Assembly: GCA_947034885.2 (NCBI GenBank)
Contig: OX344750.2
Location: 18,284,053 to 18,348,052, forward strand
DNA: 64,000 nt
Direction of reading: 5' to 3'
Source: Thuidium tamariscinum
Lineage: Eukaryota; Streptophyta; Bryopsida; Hypnales; Thuidiaceae
Shown: positions 49,083 to 61,000 of the stretch, piece after piece
Position numbering within the stretch: position 1 is the stretch's first letter
Layout: each line of letters begins with the position of its first letter
The notes under the pieces: model-generated
The model's input: the letters and a program-made list of their open reading frames with translations, nothing else
Told to the model about the DNA's origin: nothing
The model's database searches: none
Made by a program: the position numbers and the translations under genes

Positions 49083-49325
49083 GTGAATCAGTGGCTTAGA
49101 TAATCCAAAGGAGCACTGGGATGGACCGGTAGCATTCATGGCTTGAATAATTCAAGGGAGTACTAAGTGGATCGGTGGCTTGGATGAGTTCAAGGGAGTA
49201 CTGAAGTAAACTGGTGGCTTGGATAGTTCAAGGGAGCACTGAAGTAAACCGGTGGCTTGGATAATTCAAGGGAGCACTAGGATGGACCGTGGCTTGGATG
49301 AGTCCAAGGGAGCACTAGATATGGA
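49083..49325. repeat. Minisatellite, about six units of 36-47 bp
   Basis: Units share GGCTTGGATRAKTYCAAGGGAG followed by YACTRRRRTGGACCGGT-like sequence. They are imperfect and vary in length, so this is not a CRISPR array. It lies in non-coding DNA immediately after the truncated TTAA-type element. Confidence 0.85.
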
Positions 49326-50350
49326 CAAGTGGACTATACTAAGAGTTGTGTGGTCCATAAATAAGGATGGAAGCTTCTAGAGACTATCTATGCATAGTTA
49401 AGATTACAAGGAATAAAGTAAAGGTAATAAAGTAAAAGAGTGACTAGAGTTCCACTAGAGTTCATCTTGTTGGAACTCATAGTCCTAGAGACTATAAGAT
49501 GTAAAGCTCGGGGGTGTGGAAAGGGACTTGCTTGTTAGGTTCTCCTCTATGGTTGTGTGGTTGAGCTTATAGATTAAGTATATTGGGCAAGGTTCGTAAC
49601 ATATTGGAAGTATAAATGATTGTCCAAAATGACTATTTTCTAGTCATTTTGGACTACAATGATTGAAAAATGACTTCAAGCCTGTGAAGTCATTGTAAAC
49701 AAGTCATTCTTTAAATGAGTATGATTCTATTATCACCATCTATTTTAGCCTTGGATGAAAAAAATATGACAAAGTCTATGTGGTTGATGAGGTAAACAAG
49801 CAATTTTTTGGGTAAAGCTAGGAAATTGCCCATTTTCAAAGGAATTTTGCTAATATTGACATCCACGTCAACCAATTATGCAATCATTTTGCAATTGTGA
49901 TACAATCCATATTTTATTGACATAGACGTCCATGTGAGCTAATTATGCAACTGTTTTGTAATTGTAATACAGTCTGAGCGTTGTTAACATGGACATCCAT
50001 GTCAGAGTCATATGTAAGTCATTCTAAAGTCATTATGCAATCATTTAAAAGTTATGATGGAATAAGTGATTTTATAGTCATTCTAAAGTAACATAGATTT
50101 AGGATTTAGGTCACTCTCTAAGGATGTAGAAAGTTGTTTTCTTGTCATTTTCAATTTGTGGGCAATGAATGAAAAAGAAGAGTATAATGACAATTATATA
50201 GGCAACAGTTATTTTATAGTCAAATATGAATACATTCCAATTCTACAACAATATACCATATACAATCTCTTATATTCAATACACCAGATGTCATACATAA
50301 TACACCATATATAATATATTTTATACAATACACAACATACAATATACTAT
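49326..50350. other. AT-rich intergenic DNA with short duplications
   Basis: A 66-bp direct repeat pair occurs at about 49858-50005 (CAATTATGCAATCATTTTGC and CTAATTATGCAACTGTTTTG, each with an ACRTCCAYGT motif). GTCATT-rich sequence at 49620-49720 resembles the hairpin at 52150. The end (50225-50350) is low-complexity ATACA-rich DNA. No gene was seen. Confidence 0.5.
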
Positions 50351-50352
50351 TA

Positions 50353-50693
50353 GGGGAGATTGAAGCCAAAATAAGATTGTGAGTTCCCGCATTGAAGGAA
50401 CTCTAGAAATAGTGCCACATCAACAATTTGACATGGTCGAGACCATGCCATGTCAGATATTAATATAATTAAATAATTAAATAATTTTTAAATAGTTTAT
50501 TTTCTAAATTCAATTTTAATTTAGTTTTCAATTTTTGAATATTTTTTGAAATTTTTGAAATTTTTATTTTTATTTTTATTTGAAAATTCAAAAAAATTGA
50601 GCTATCATGGCTAGTTTGCAATTCCTAGACAACATAGGGAATTGCCAAGGAAATAGACCCCAAATGGCCCTTTTTGGCCCTTGAATCTTTCCA
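50353..50693. mobile_element. TA-flanked MITE, member 6 (degenerate)
   Basis: The left end after TA reads GGGGAGATTGAAGCC. The right end in reverse complement is TGGAAAGATTCAAGGGCC. The interior keeps GTGCCACATCA, the self-complementary CATGGTCGAGACCATG, and GCTATCATGGCTAG as in member 3. The right-hand TA is lost. Confidence 0.65.
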
Positions 50694-51852
50694 AATCCTA
50701 CAACATGTTTGGCACATGTGTTGTATGGCTTCCAAAGCCACTTAGTGTATGAATAAGAAGAAATGACATGACAAGCCTTTTATACCAATGGGGCAAGACA
50801 AAGGATGTGGGATACATAAAATAGAGGAATTGCGTTATAAGTAAGACTTCATTGAGGTATAGTAGATTTTTTTTTAAAACTTTGAACTGATATAAGTTGG
50901 GAAATCAATCTCACTTTCAATTTCTAAAAGTCCATTCTAGGTTTTTAGCCTTAAATTAAAAGTTATAGACAAATTTGTTTTATGGATTAGAAAGGATTGG
51001 CACAAGAAAGTAATGGGGTCACCTATTTGACTTCCCCCAAAGGATGTATGTAGTTGTCCTAGGTCTCTTCATTTCATGTAAGGAAAGTGTGACAATGACT
51101 ACACAAGATGTCTCTACATTATACAATAAACCATAGTGCACAAGGTGTCGAAGCAAAAGTAGAGTAGGTGCACAACAATCAAAGACTTCTAGATAGTCAT
51201 ATAGTAGTCACAAAAAGTCTCTGTGTAGTCACATTGAAGTGGAAACACTGTCAATTGCACAAGGGAGAAATGGGACTTAACAACCATTGTTGGCCCTGTT
51301 TGAATACCTTAGTATATGTGTTTAGGACTCCTAGTAGTGATTCAAATGTGAATTATATGAAGTATTCAAAAGTAGTGTAGTAACAATGGCACAAATTTCC
51401 CAAAATCATTGTTGGCATACTAATAAGAGTTTAAACAAATCATAAAAATAGATTTTAAGGTAAGAAAAACAATGTATACCAACAAAGTAAAAGGCTAGTG
51501 GCAATGTATGATTTCTAAGAAAAAATCTTCAATTGAATTTTTCAAATTAAACAAATAAGGAAAGATTAGAGAAATTGAAAAAATTGTCCGAGAACTTATT
51601 AGCTCAACAAGTGTATTGGAGTGCAAATGTTAGAAAATCCTAAGCTACATGTGTTGTTGTAGTTGCCAAGCACCTTCTAAATAGGTACATTTGTAACCTT
51701 ATTCACATGCATGTTGAATGTGAATAACATAGTCTAAAACAATCCTCAAAGCACCTTAGTATTTTGGGAAATAGGTGCACAAGAGTCCTTACCCTCAAGA
51801 TATTATTGTCTCTAGTTGCATTTAGTTATTTTCTAGTGCTAATGCAAATCAT
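50694..51852. other. Intergenic DNA, nothing recognised
   Basis: There is no credible gene. Short frames lack codon bias or motifs. Weak internal repeats around TAGTCACA (51190-51230) are too short to delimit. Confidence 0.45.
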
Positions 51853-51854
51853 TA

Positions 51855-52125
51855 GGAGGGATTTGAGGGCTTCAGAGGGCTGTTTCGGGACTGTTCCCGA
51901 AACTAGTCTGGGAACAGTCGGTCGCTGTCAGGTTAGCATTTTTTAATAAAAAATAAAAAATAAAATGGGGGTCTTGAAATATGAAAAAAAAGTCCAAAAA
52001 AACAAAGTCAATGACGTGGCACGGTCTCGACCACGTCGGATTCTTGCAGAACTGTGTTCTCGCGGCTGTTTTTGCGATATCGGGCTATGGGAACTCACAA
52101 GCTTCCAGAGCCTTCAAATCCCTCC
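51855..52125. mobile_element. TA-flanked MITE, member 7
   Basis: The element is 271 bp, the same length as member 5, flanked by TA at 51853-51854 and 52126-52127. Terminal repeats are GGAGGGATTTGAGGGCT and, in reverse complement, GGAGGGATTTGAAGGCT. The interior shares GACGTGGCACGGTCTCGACC and ACTGTTCCCGAAACT with member 5. Members 5 and 7 form the best preserved, presumably youngest, subfamily. Confidence 0.88.
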
Positions 52126-52147
52126 TATTGACTAGAAAAAAAACCCG

Positions 52148-52268
52148 GTTTGAATGACTTGTCCACAATGATTGTAAAGACAATAATGATTGCAAAATAG
52201 TCATTTTGTAGTCATTTAGCAATCATTGTCATTGTTATCTTTACAATAATTGTCAACAAGTCATCTAT
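52148..52268. repeat. Imperfect hairpin, about 120 bp
   Basis: ATGACTTGTCCACAATGATTG on the left pairs with the reverse complement of CAATAATTGTCAACAAGTCAT on the right, with further pairing inward around GTAAAGA. It may be a small foldback element or a remnant related to 49620-49720. Confidence 0.6.
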
Positions 52269-52269
52269 A

Positions 52270-54318
52270 TCCTAGTTTTTTGGTAGTGAAAGGTAATGTA
52301 GGACTTTACGCCATATAAATCAACACTATTGACATTGAAACTATAATTTCAACATATGATGTGTCTTTGTTTTAGGTATATTGAAAAACAACCATGTCAT
52401 ATTGGTACAACTGGATTGTACAAAGTCTTTAAAAAATTAATATATGCATCAATTTTGAAATTTAATGACTGTTATCATTAGCATATTTTTGGAATATCTT
52501 CAAAAAATTTGGAATCAATCTAATTATTTTGTCTCGATAATTATACTAGATTGAACCTTGTATTTTTGTAATTGCTAAAAATACAAACTTGAAAAAAACT
52601 CCTTGAACCTAAATTGTCTATACAAACTAAATAAGCCTATAAATGTTCAAGAAAGTGTTTTTTTTCCATCCCTATTGTTCTTGTCATTGAAAAAGAAATT
52701 ACGTTTGCTCTCTTTTTCTATTACACTAAATTTTCTATATAAAATTTGAAATAAATTTTCCATTGAAATATTGAAAATTAGAAAATGAAATAAGTTTTCA
52801 TCTTATTAGTATATAAGATCCAAAGTTACAAATTATTGGAATTTGTTTCACACTATGCCATTGAAGATTTGAAGAGGATGTATTGTGTCCCTTAGTCCTT
52901 GAGGAGTTAATCCCATTAATTTCCCAATCGACTATAAATAGTCAATTAAAAATTTTAGGTATGTTTCTATATAGGTACTTAAGTTTTTTTGATCATTTTT
53001 TAAAAATTGAGTAATTTGGAATAAACTATTAAAAACTTTCATTTTTCATTCTAAATAAATAAATATTTGATTGTTGAAAGGCCTTCAAATGCATAAGTGT
53101 ATCATTAATGGAAGAATAGAGCTTGCCAATTTTACTTTGTTTCCCGGCTTCAACAAAGTTTGCCAATTTCATTCGATTTGAGATGTAAGAAATTGTACTT
53201 ATTCATTTGCATTGAAAATGGTTCCAATGGAAGGGTTAAAGTGATTTTGTAATTTCTACCATTGAAAATTTAAACATATAAGTGTCGATTTGGAGTTATT
53301 TGCAATTTCTATTTATAAAAAAAAGTACATTTCAACAATTGCAAGGTGGATTGTGTAATGAGTTTGATAGATTTTCATGTAAAAATAAGATTTTTGGAAG
53401 TGCATTTGTCTACTAACACTCTTTGTGGTTGTTCATGCCACTAACAATCCCCCAAAAAATTTATATGCACATTTCTAAAAAAAATTGGGAAAAGGCAACA
53501 TACTAAAACCAAAAAACATACATTCTCAAGGAGGCACTCCATCTTATATTTTGCATACACTTGCAATAATGAACTATTTTTAAAGGAGGTTATTTACCTT
53601 GTAACATTGAATAAAAGAAATGGTATTTTTTAAAATAAAGGTAAATGTTGGTGATTAATTGCACCATATTGATACTTATAATTTTTCTAGGGATTCATTT
53701 TTAAATGGATTATATTACTTATACCCCATTTTTTTCCTTGCATCCCATTTTTTTACTACTTCATTGTAATTGTGAAAGTGCATAGCAATTTTAAAGCAAT
53801 GTTAAAACACATGTATGGAAGAAAAACAACATAACCAAAGACAAACATGATGAATGCCCAAACGTGTCTAAAATAACTGGAAGTGCTAGAAGAAGACTAA
53901 ATTTACATTCAATAACACATTTCAAAGACTATGAAAATCTTTGCAGTGAAGAAACTTCAATTCTTTGCAAACATGAGTATGTAGTGCAACTACTTAATTA
54001 GTTCACAAAAGTATGCAACAAAAAATGCAAGTCTAGTAGAGTAATTCAAATTTGCACAACACTTAAGATATAAAAGACTACACAAAATTATACAAGTAGG
54101 TTGCAAGTGCTCTAGAAATATTCACATGGTTGTTTTATCCATAGCTCATACAAATAATTGAACCCTGAAGATTTGCAAACTAACGAAATCAAGAACATTA
54201 GCATTCATAAAAGATAAAGCACTTTTCAATTGTTAATATAGAGTCATAGTAGCCAATCAAAATCATAACACCTAATGAGAACTACACAAATACTTAAATT
54301 TTTTTAAAGCAATGAACA
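52270..54318. other. AT-rich intergenic DNA, nothing recognised
   Basis: About 2 kb of very AT-rich sequence with many stops in all frames. I see no delimited repeat, coding exon or RNA gene. Confidence 0.5.
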
Positions 54319-54322
54319 TTAA

Positions 54323-55285
54323 CCCCTCATTGCTATAGGGGATAAAAAGTGTCCTCACAACCTGGCAAATTCATTTATATTTCTATAACTTTTGCATCCA
54401 ATGTCCAAATTCAATACAACTTATTGTAAAAGTTGCGCATACTAGTCTAGTTTGCGTGGTAAAATTTTCAAATCAATCCAAGATATAAAAATGATTTGGG
54501 AGCCAGTCAAAGTTCACAAGTTCAATTTGAGTTCACTATTGCAATTGATGGCCACAACTTTAAAGGCTTGTATCTCCTTCATATAGTGTTTGTTTTCAAT
54601 CAAATCTATTGGGTCACATTCTTCTACAAGTCTAGTTATTGTGGTCAGATTTTCATGGCAATTCAAGTTGTTTTGAATGCTTGGGAGCAATTTGAAGTTT
54701 GAAAACCTGACATATTTGGATTATAGTGAACTTCCGTGGCTTGTTTCTTCCTCATATGGTATTGGTTTCTAATAAAAAAATTTGGAAAAGTTGCACATTC
54801 AAATCTAGTTTGTGTGTCTAAAATTTCATATCAATCCAAGAACTTATGAGTGTCTAAAAAGAAATTTAGTAGAAGGAGATTCAGTCAAAGATGTGTTTTT
54901 TTGCACACTTTTTTGCTATTTTTTTTGACATTTCAAGTCATTTTGCAAACACAATGAGTCAATTGAATGAAATTTTTTTACCAATGTGTTTATATGCTGA
55001 TTTTGAAGTATTTTCTAGTTCAAAGTTTTTACATTTGAGTAGGTTTAGAAATGAAATTTGACCTCCAAATGTGTTTTCAAAAAAAATTCAGCATCTTTTT
55101 TCAACACTAAAACACTATAATCTTTCAATCTATGCAGTCAAATGACTCCAAATTTGATCCACATCATCTACAATATTCACACTACAAGATTTTACAGTTA
55201 AGATCTTCATAACTTAGTCTCATATAGACTTACAAAGTTTGAAAAGTAAGCAATTTTTTGGCACAGTTGGACTTCCAGTGACGGG
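54323..55285. mobile_element. TTAA-flanked non-autonomous element, complete copy
   Basis: The element is 963 bp between TTAA at 54319-54322 and TTAA at 55286-55289. Termini are CCCCTCATTG and, in reverse complement, CCCGTCACTGG, a short imperfect inverted repeat of about ten bases. The TTAA target and CCC ends again recall the piggyBac type. The interior has no frame and is not palindromic, unlike the 739-bp elements. It provides the uninterrupted reference for the copy at 47694. Confidence 0.75.
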
Positions 55286-55289
55286 TTAA

Positions 55290-57330
55290 CTAATTGCACC
55301 TAATTGAGACATGACAAGGAGTGACATACAAATTCTTTGGCAATTCCTATAGATTCCCTTTTTAATTTTCAATCTTCTACATTTGTATGCTTTGCACGAA
55401 CTTTCTTCAATTTGAGCTAGAATCATGTGGATAGATTTTCAAATAGAATCAGAGGCTTCAAAATTGTTGCCAATCTTGCAACACTCTTCAACATCCTAAA
55501 ATTAAAAAGGCCCCAACTACTTGAAAACATTTAGGTACTCCAATCTATTCCGCAAAAAGTATTCACAGGCATTATCTTTGTATCTATAAGATTGAATAGC
55601 TTTAGCAATCACCTTCTTGTTTCTAAAAGTATGCCTTAATTTGCATGATGGTAGGATGTTGATGAGTAGCTTGCCTTTCTCTAAATACAAAATCAAAGTT
55701 AAATTATAAAATAGAAGACTGGATCCTTTTGTTGTAGTGTTCAAATTGCAAATTTGAAGTCCTCTAGTACATGAATTTGGCAAATTGAATCTAAAAATCT
55801 AAATGATGGTGTATGATTCCAATGATTTCCAAACCCTAAATCTTGGGAAAAAAATTGGTAGCAAAATCAAATAACAATAGGACTCTACATCCAAAAAAAA
55901 CAAGAAAATGATTATTGCGTACAATTTCCAAACAAAAGAAGGCATTTAATACTTATGTTCGGCATGCAAAGCTCAGAGAAGATTGAAGTTAAGTAGAACT
56001 TCAAGAAGACATGCTTCCTGGACACTTCCCCAAAGGTGAAGAAAACCACTAAAACTAATAACATTTCATTTTGAATTTTGTAACCAAGCAGCAAGATGGC
56101 ACCAAAACTTAAAATCAAAAATTAGAAACCTAAATAAAATACATCTAGCCTAGTGTGCATAGAGTAATCACAATAGAAAAATTTGAACCTATGTAATTGT
56201 GTTTTCCATCTTGCACCTTCTCAACAAAATTTCAATGCAGTAATTGGATGCACAACTTCAAATATTCAATTCTGAAGTATTTATTGCATATATCATATAT
56301 ATTTTGTTGAGAAGTACTTTGTTTAGAACATGTGTTGAATTTAATTACAAACCACCCAATTCATAATTTTGGAGCCTCTATATGATAACCTATATCTTTT
56401 TTTCTTTTCTTTTGATATTCTTTTTTTGTATATGCTATATTACATGTACTATCACATAATTCTATGGTATTATATGTAATCCTATATTACATATAATCAT
56501 ATTTCACACTATTAAAGCACCCTATAACTCATATAATTTGTTTACAAATTTTACACAGAATGAATATATTAGACCCTATATTTCATTGCAAGTAGTTCCT
56601 ATCTTTTTTGATAGTGCCCCCTCCACCCCACCTACCCCAACCCTACATTTCTTTTGTTATAATCTCACAACTCCTATATAATTTCGCACTCAAAATTAGT
56701 ATACATACTACAAAGCTAGTTCTTTAAAAGTCTAAACAATTAGATTTTGAAGAAAAAAACAATTTGCTTCATTGAAATAACTACAAGCCAATGCTTTTGA
56801 TTTGCTTTTAGTCAAAATTCACTTGGAAGGCTTGGACATTTAGAAGTTAAAAGTAGACTAAATTTACCTTTAACCATATAACGCCCCTACAAACATTAAG
56901 TGTCCAATGGATGACAAAAAATTCTTATATGTAAAATAGAACTACAATTGTTCATCTTTAGAATTTTGTGCAAAAAAGGCGAGGTCACAAATAGTAATTT
57001 GGTCTCTTATGAATTTTTTTAAGTAGATGATTTGTATGGTTTCAAAAAGTATGATTTCCACAGAGACTAGCCCGCCCACCCTCCGCAAGGCAAACTAAAA
57101 ATGGATACATCCAAAAGCACAGCTAATCCTAAAGCACCATCTATGATCTGTGTACATTTCCAAAATATTGTAGATAACACTTTTAGAAATAAACTTTAAC
57201 CCTTAATAACTTTTGCATATTGTATCCAAATGTTGTGTTCTTTAGTGCATTGGAACATAATTTCACTTGCCAACAAGGCTATATGAAAATCTGAATAGTC
57301 TAATCATAGTAACTAGGTACAATATCAATT
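55290..57330. other. AT-rich intergenic DNA
   Basis: No gene is recognised. 56400-56530 is low-complexity TATATTACATGTA-type sequence. A CCCCTACAAACATTAAGTGTCC run near 56884 and a TTAACCCTTAATA run near 57197 look like isolated ends of TTAA-type elements but cannot be paired. Confidence 0.45.
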
Positions 57331-57339
57331 TGTGGCTTT

Positions 57340-58027
57340 TGGAGGGTGTCCCCACCTTACAATCATCCCTCCCAAAGACCCAAACCCGTGGGGCCTCGGC
57401 AAGTCCCGCGGTCACCAGTCCACGCCGGCCATAGGCCTCATTTATTTGCGGTCTTGGGTATCGACTTCGTCTCGCACCTCTCGTACTGACATATCCCTCA
57501 TTGCAATACCATCTCCATCGCCACAGTTCCCTTCACTCGTTAAAATCATCACCACCAGCGTTTCTCGGTTTCCTCTCGCACTTCCCTTTTCCCCTTTTTT
57601 CTGAATTGCCCTTGCTTGCCTCATTCCATCCGTCTCTTTCTCGCCTCTTCTCGTCATGTGGATCGCTCGATTTTGTACATTAGGGTTACAAGAGGTCCTA
57701 GGAATCTTGAACTGGAATGGCGTGTGGGTCTTAGTTGAATTGGTCTTCTTCTTTTCTATTTTGTGAAGTTTTTATTTAGATGATATTTCGTTTTCAGCTC
57801 ATCGAACGGGTTGTTTGAATGTTGGATCTCCCCTCTTCTCGTACCATGGATCGCTCGTTTTTGTAATTTAGGGTTGTGGGAGGTCATACGGATCTTGAAT
57901 TTGAATGGCGTGGGGATCTTTGTTGAATTGGTCATCTTTTCTATTCTGTGAAATTCTTGGAATTCGAGGATGTTTCGTTTTCAGCTTATCGAACTAGTTG
58001 TTGGAATGTCGGGCAGGGTGAAGGATC
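57340..58027 (+). promoter_or_regulatory. MPC1 upstream region with 188-bp tandem leader duplication
   Basis: The composition becomes GC-rich at about 57340. The leader contains two copies, offset by 188 bp, of a block with CCTCTTCTCGT, GGATCGCTCG, TTAGGGTT, TTGAATTGGTC and ATTTCGTTTTCAGC (about 57641-57828 and 57829-58012). Each copy ends in GTTTTCAGCT(C/T)ATCGAAC, which resembles a splice acceptor, so the leader exon boundary may also be doubled. The start codon at 58028 follows 15 bases after copy 2. Confidence 0.75.
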
Positions 58028-59216
58028 ATGGCGGCGATGAGAGCATTCTGGAACAGTCCCGTGGGACCGAAGACCACGCACTTCTGGGGCCCAGTGGCGA
58101 ATTGGGGTTTCGTAGTTGCGGTAATGTTCGGAAATTGATTGAAATGGTGGATTGATTGGCTCTCATTTGGAAATGCGGACAGGATGGTAGGGTCTGTGAT
58201 TTCTTTCAGGTAGTGTTAATGAGAATATAGGAATTGCACTCAACTATATTAGAAACTTGAGTCAAAGAGCTGCAATAGAATTTATCAATCAAGGCAATGA
58301 TCTTCTTACAATGATAGAGAGGAAGTTCAGGCCGTTGACATGTCTGTCCTGTTTACCCCTAGAAGAAACTCTGAAATTGAGACTCTGTACGCGTTGACAT
58401 GCGCAGGCCCAGTCTCCGTGACATTCTGTCTGTCCTTTATTCCTATCCATGTTGTAGGCTTTTCGGATGATATCTTCAGACAGTTTATCATGAATACACG
58501 TGAATTCCTTGTCAAGTACACCCATCATAATCGCTGTGTACTGCAATGTTCATTTGAGGGAAATTGGGTCAAGTATGCCTTCAGCATATCAGGGTATAGT
58601 GTGAATTTTCAGGAGATCAATTTGTCGAATCATTATTCGGAACTGAAGTGGTACGTTGGTAATTGGAGATTGGTGATGGATCTCTAGGTTTGTCTAAGAA
58701 GGACATTCCTACTAAGGAAATTTTCTATCTACGCGGCAAGACTTTCTTTAGTATACTAGTAAAACTTTGTCCAGCTCTTCTAAGTGTCTTACAAACCTGC
58801 TTCGATGTTGTAGGGTTTGGTGGACACGCAGAAGCCACCTGAAATGATTTCGGGAAACATGACGGGCGTGATGTGCGTGTACTCGTGTCTTTTCATGAGA
58901 TTTGCTTGGATGGTCCAGCCACGAAATTATCTCCTTTTTGGTGTTCATGCCTCCAACGAGACCGTGCAGCTGTACCAGTTCCAGCGTTGGTACCGATGGT
59001 ATAGCGCTCAGTAAGTTTTCATGACTTTCATCGCGCATTGTAGTCAATTTCTGCTTATGCATAAGCTCTATTGGACGACCTGTGAAGGTGGAATTGAAGT
59101 GAAGGAATTGTGATTATTGAAGTGATTAATCAAATACACTCTTCCTGTTCTTGCATGCATGTGATTGCAGACGTACTGTAGTGCGTGAGCCAGCCATTCT
59201 CCCGAAAGATATGTGA
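58028..59216 (+). CDS. MPC1: Mitochondrial pyruvate carrier subunit 1
   Basis: Small inner-membrane protein that, paired with MPC2, imports pyruvate into mitochondria. Exons are 58028-58120, 58814-59010 and 59171-59216, all GT-AG and in phase, giving 336 nt and 111 residues, which is family length. Motifs are [51 protein letters not shown] and [11 protein letters not shown]. Three hydrophobic segments fit the MPC fold. The C terminus departs from the usual SRWARSQGYL pattern, reading [10 protein letters not shown]. If the last intron is retained, translation stops directly after YSAQ (stop at 59011). If spliced, 15 more residues follow. The 693-bp first intron holds a 115-residue open frame that matches nothing and is probably chance. 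Confidence 0.92.
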
Positions 59217-61000
59217 GGGGCGCGGACACACGTAGCTTGTTTTTGTGTAGTGAGAGGTCTTTTGCCCCTTGTGGTTAGAGTAAGGAGACTTCTTCTGAAT
59301 GATTAAAAGGAAAACAAACAAACTCAGATTCAGATGTAGACGAACGTCGTTGCCTAAGATTTTGATGAAGCAGTTGATTATTTCAAAAACTGTGTCCTGA
59401 TGGTATCGTGTGTTTACTACTGAACTGCAGGCCAGACACGGACCCCAAGACCAAAAGCTCTTAAATCACATTACTTGCTGGAAACTAGTTTTGCTTTACT
59501 TTCTTGTTTCACTGCAATTCGCACCACGGTGATTTATTGCCTGAAACTCATAAGAGGCGTCCTCCCTTGACTGCCTCTATAGTCGAGGGGCAGGCGGAGC
59601 TTCCAATGTCGCTAGGAACATCCTGTATCTAAAATAATTAGCACGCAATGTTTTTCAAAGCCATTGTACTGTCTTGGCATGTTTTACGCTTCCAGCGGCC
59701 TGCAAGAATTGGTGGTTTATATCGAACTTTGAACTCTTGGTGTCGGGTTTGTTTCACTTGGAAACTGGTGACCATCATTTGCATTGGTGTAGTTGGAAAT
59801 TATAACTACATTTGCAGTTTGAGAGAATTGAGTAGTAGCAGTTTCCATCTGCTAGTGCCTGCTGTAGATGCTGAATTCAAATTTGTTCGCCTGATCAATA
59901 CTGAACGAGGTTATGTGCGGACTTTGATGCAGCTTGCAAGCATGCATACTTTGGAGAGTAACGTTGATTAACACATGCCCACAGGAGTACAGATATTTAG
60001 TTGAATTATGGAGAAGAATGATACACTAGTTACTGCACATAATTGAATTTGGAAATTGTGATCCTATTGCTAACCATGCCTAACAGAGCAAGCAGCAAGG
60101 GTATTGAAAGGCCGATAACAGCAGCAAGGTATGGAAGGCTGATCCTTTCTAATTTCCGAACGGTCTGAAAGGGAGTGTACTGTACTGTACTGTACAACAG
60201 TAGTTTCCAAGTATATGTGAATTTCAGTTGTTGTGCTACTCCTATGTGCTGTAGATTCGAACATGTTTCATTTAGATGTCTCTGATCTCAAAATAAAATT
60301 AATGGAATCAAGGACCTATTCGGTGCAGCTGCATTCTAATGGAAGAAGTTTGCATACCTAGTCTATTCAATTCAGGTAAACATAGAAAACCCTGTTTCTG
60401 TTCTCCTCAGTTGGTAACAGTTCTTGTCATACCAGCTATATCTTTATTTACAATGTGGAGTCGATTCATGATCTACGCAGTACTACGGTAGTCCTTGTGT
60501 GACTGGTCAGAACTGTCCAACTTATGACTTGAGAATTTTCAAACTTCAATTGGATATTTGGATTGCACAGCAGCTCAGTTACGGACACTTCTTCCGGAAC
60601 CTATTATGAACCAGTTCTGTGATGAACTTCACATGAATGCACAATAATCAATCCTCATAGATTAGGTGAAAAAAGTCACATTCAGTTGGTGAAAACTAAT
60701 ACATGTGTTATTTCGTTGATGATCTCATCTCAGACACAAATGCTGCTGCATATGTATGCATTCCACCTTGTATAAGTAGAGTGGAGTTGTGCTTTAAGGT
60801 ATGCAATATGATGTTTCTCCAAGGCAAATTGAGGGCGAGAGAAGAGTACAAATTGGGAGGTTGGCTTGCATTTTAGAGGGTCATTTTCAAGGAAGATTTG
60901 TGACAATTAAAGAGCATCTCAAATCCAATTCTTAGGTTTGTACAATAGAAGAGAAGGTTTGCATTGTGGGTATGCAAGGAATGTGAATATTATGCACTCA
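59217..61000. other. MPC1 downstream region
   Basis: The sequence stays moderately GC-rich to about 60750 and may include the MPC1 3' untranslated region and a decayed gene. A 107-residue open frame at 59648-59971 has no recognisable motif. A small CTGTA repeat occurs at 60176-60195. No coding exon is supported. Confidence 0.45.

Noticed and set aside
49083-49325. Possible CRISPR-like array
   Set aside because: Units are directly adjacent and imperfect, with no unique spacers, and the DNA is eukaryotic nuclear in type.
58340-58687. 115-residue open frame inside the first MPC1 intron
   Set aside because: There is no known motif and no splice context of its own, and the intron borders around it are required for a normal MPC1.
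59648-59971. 107-residue + strand frame downstream of MPC1
   Set aside because: It has hydrophobic stretches but no recognisable domain, splice structure or clear start context.
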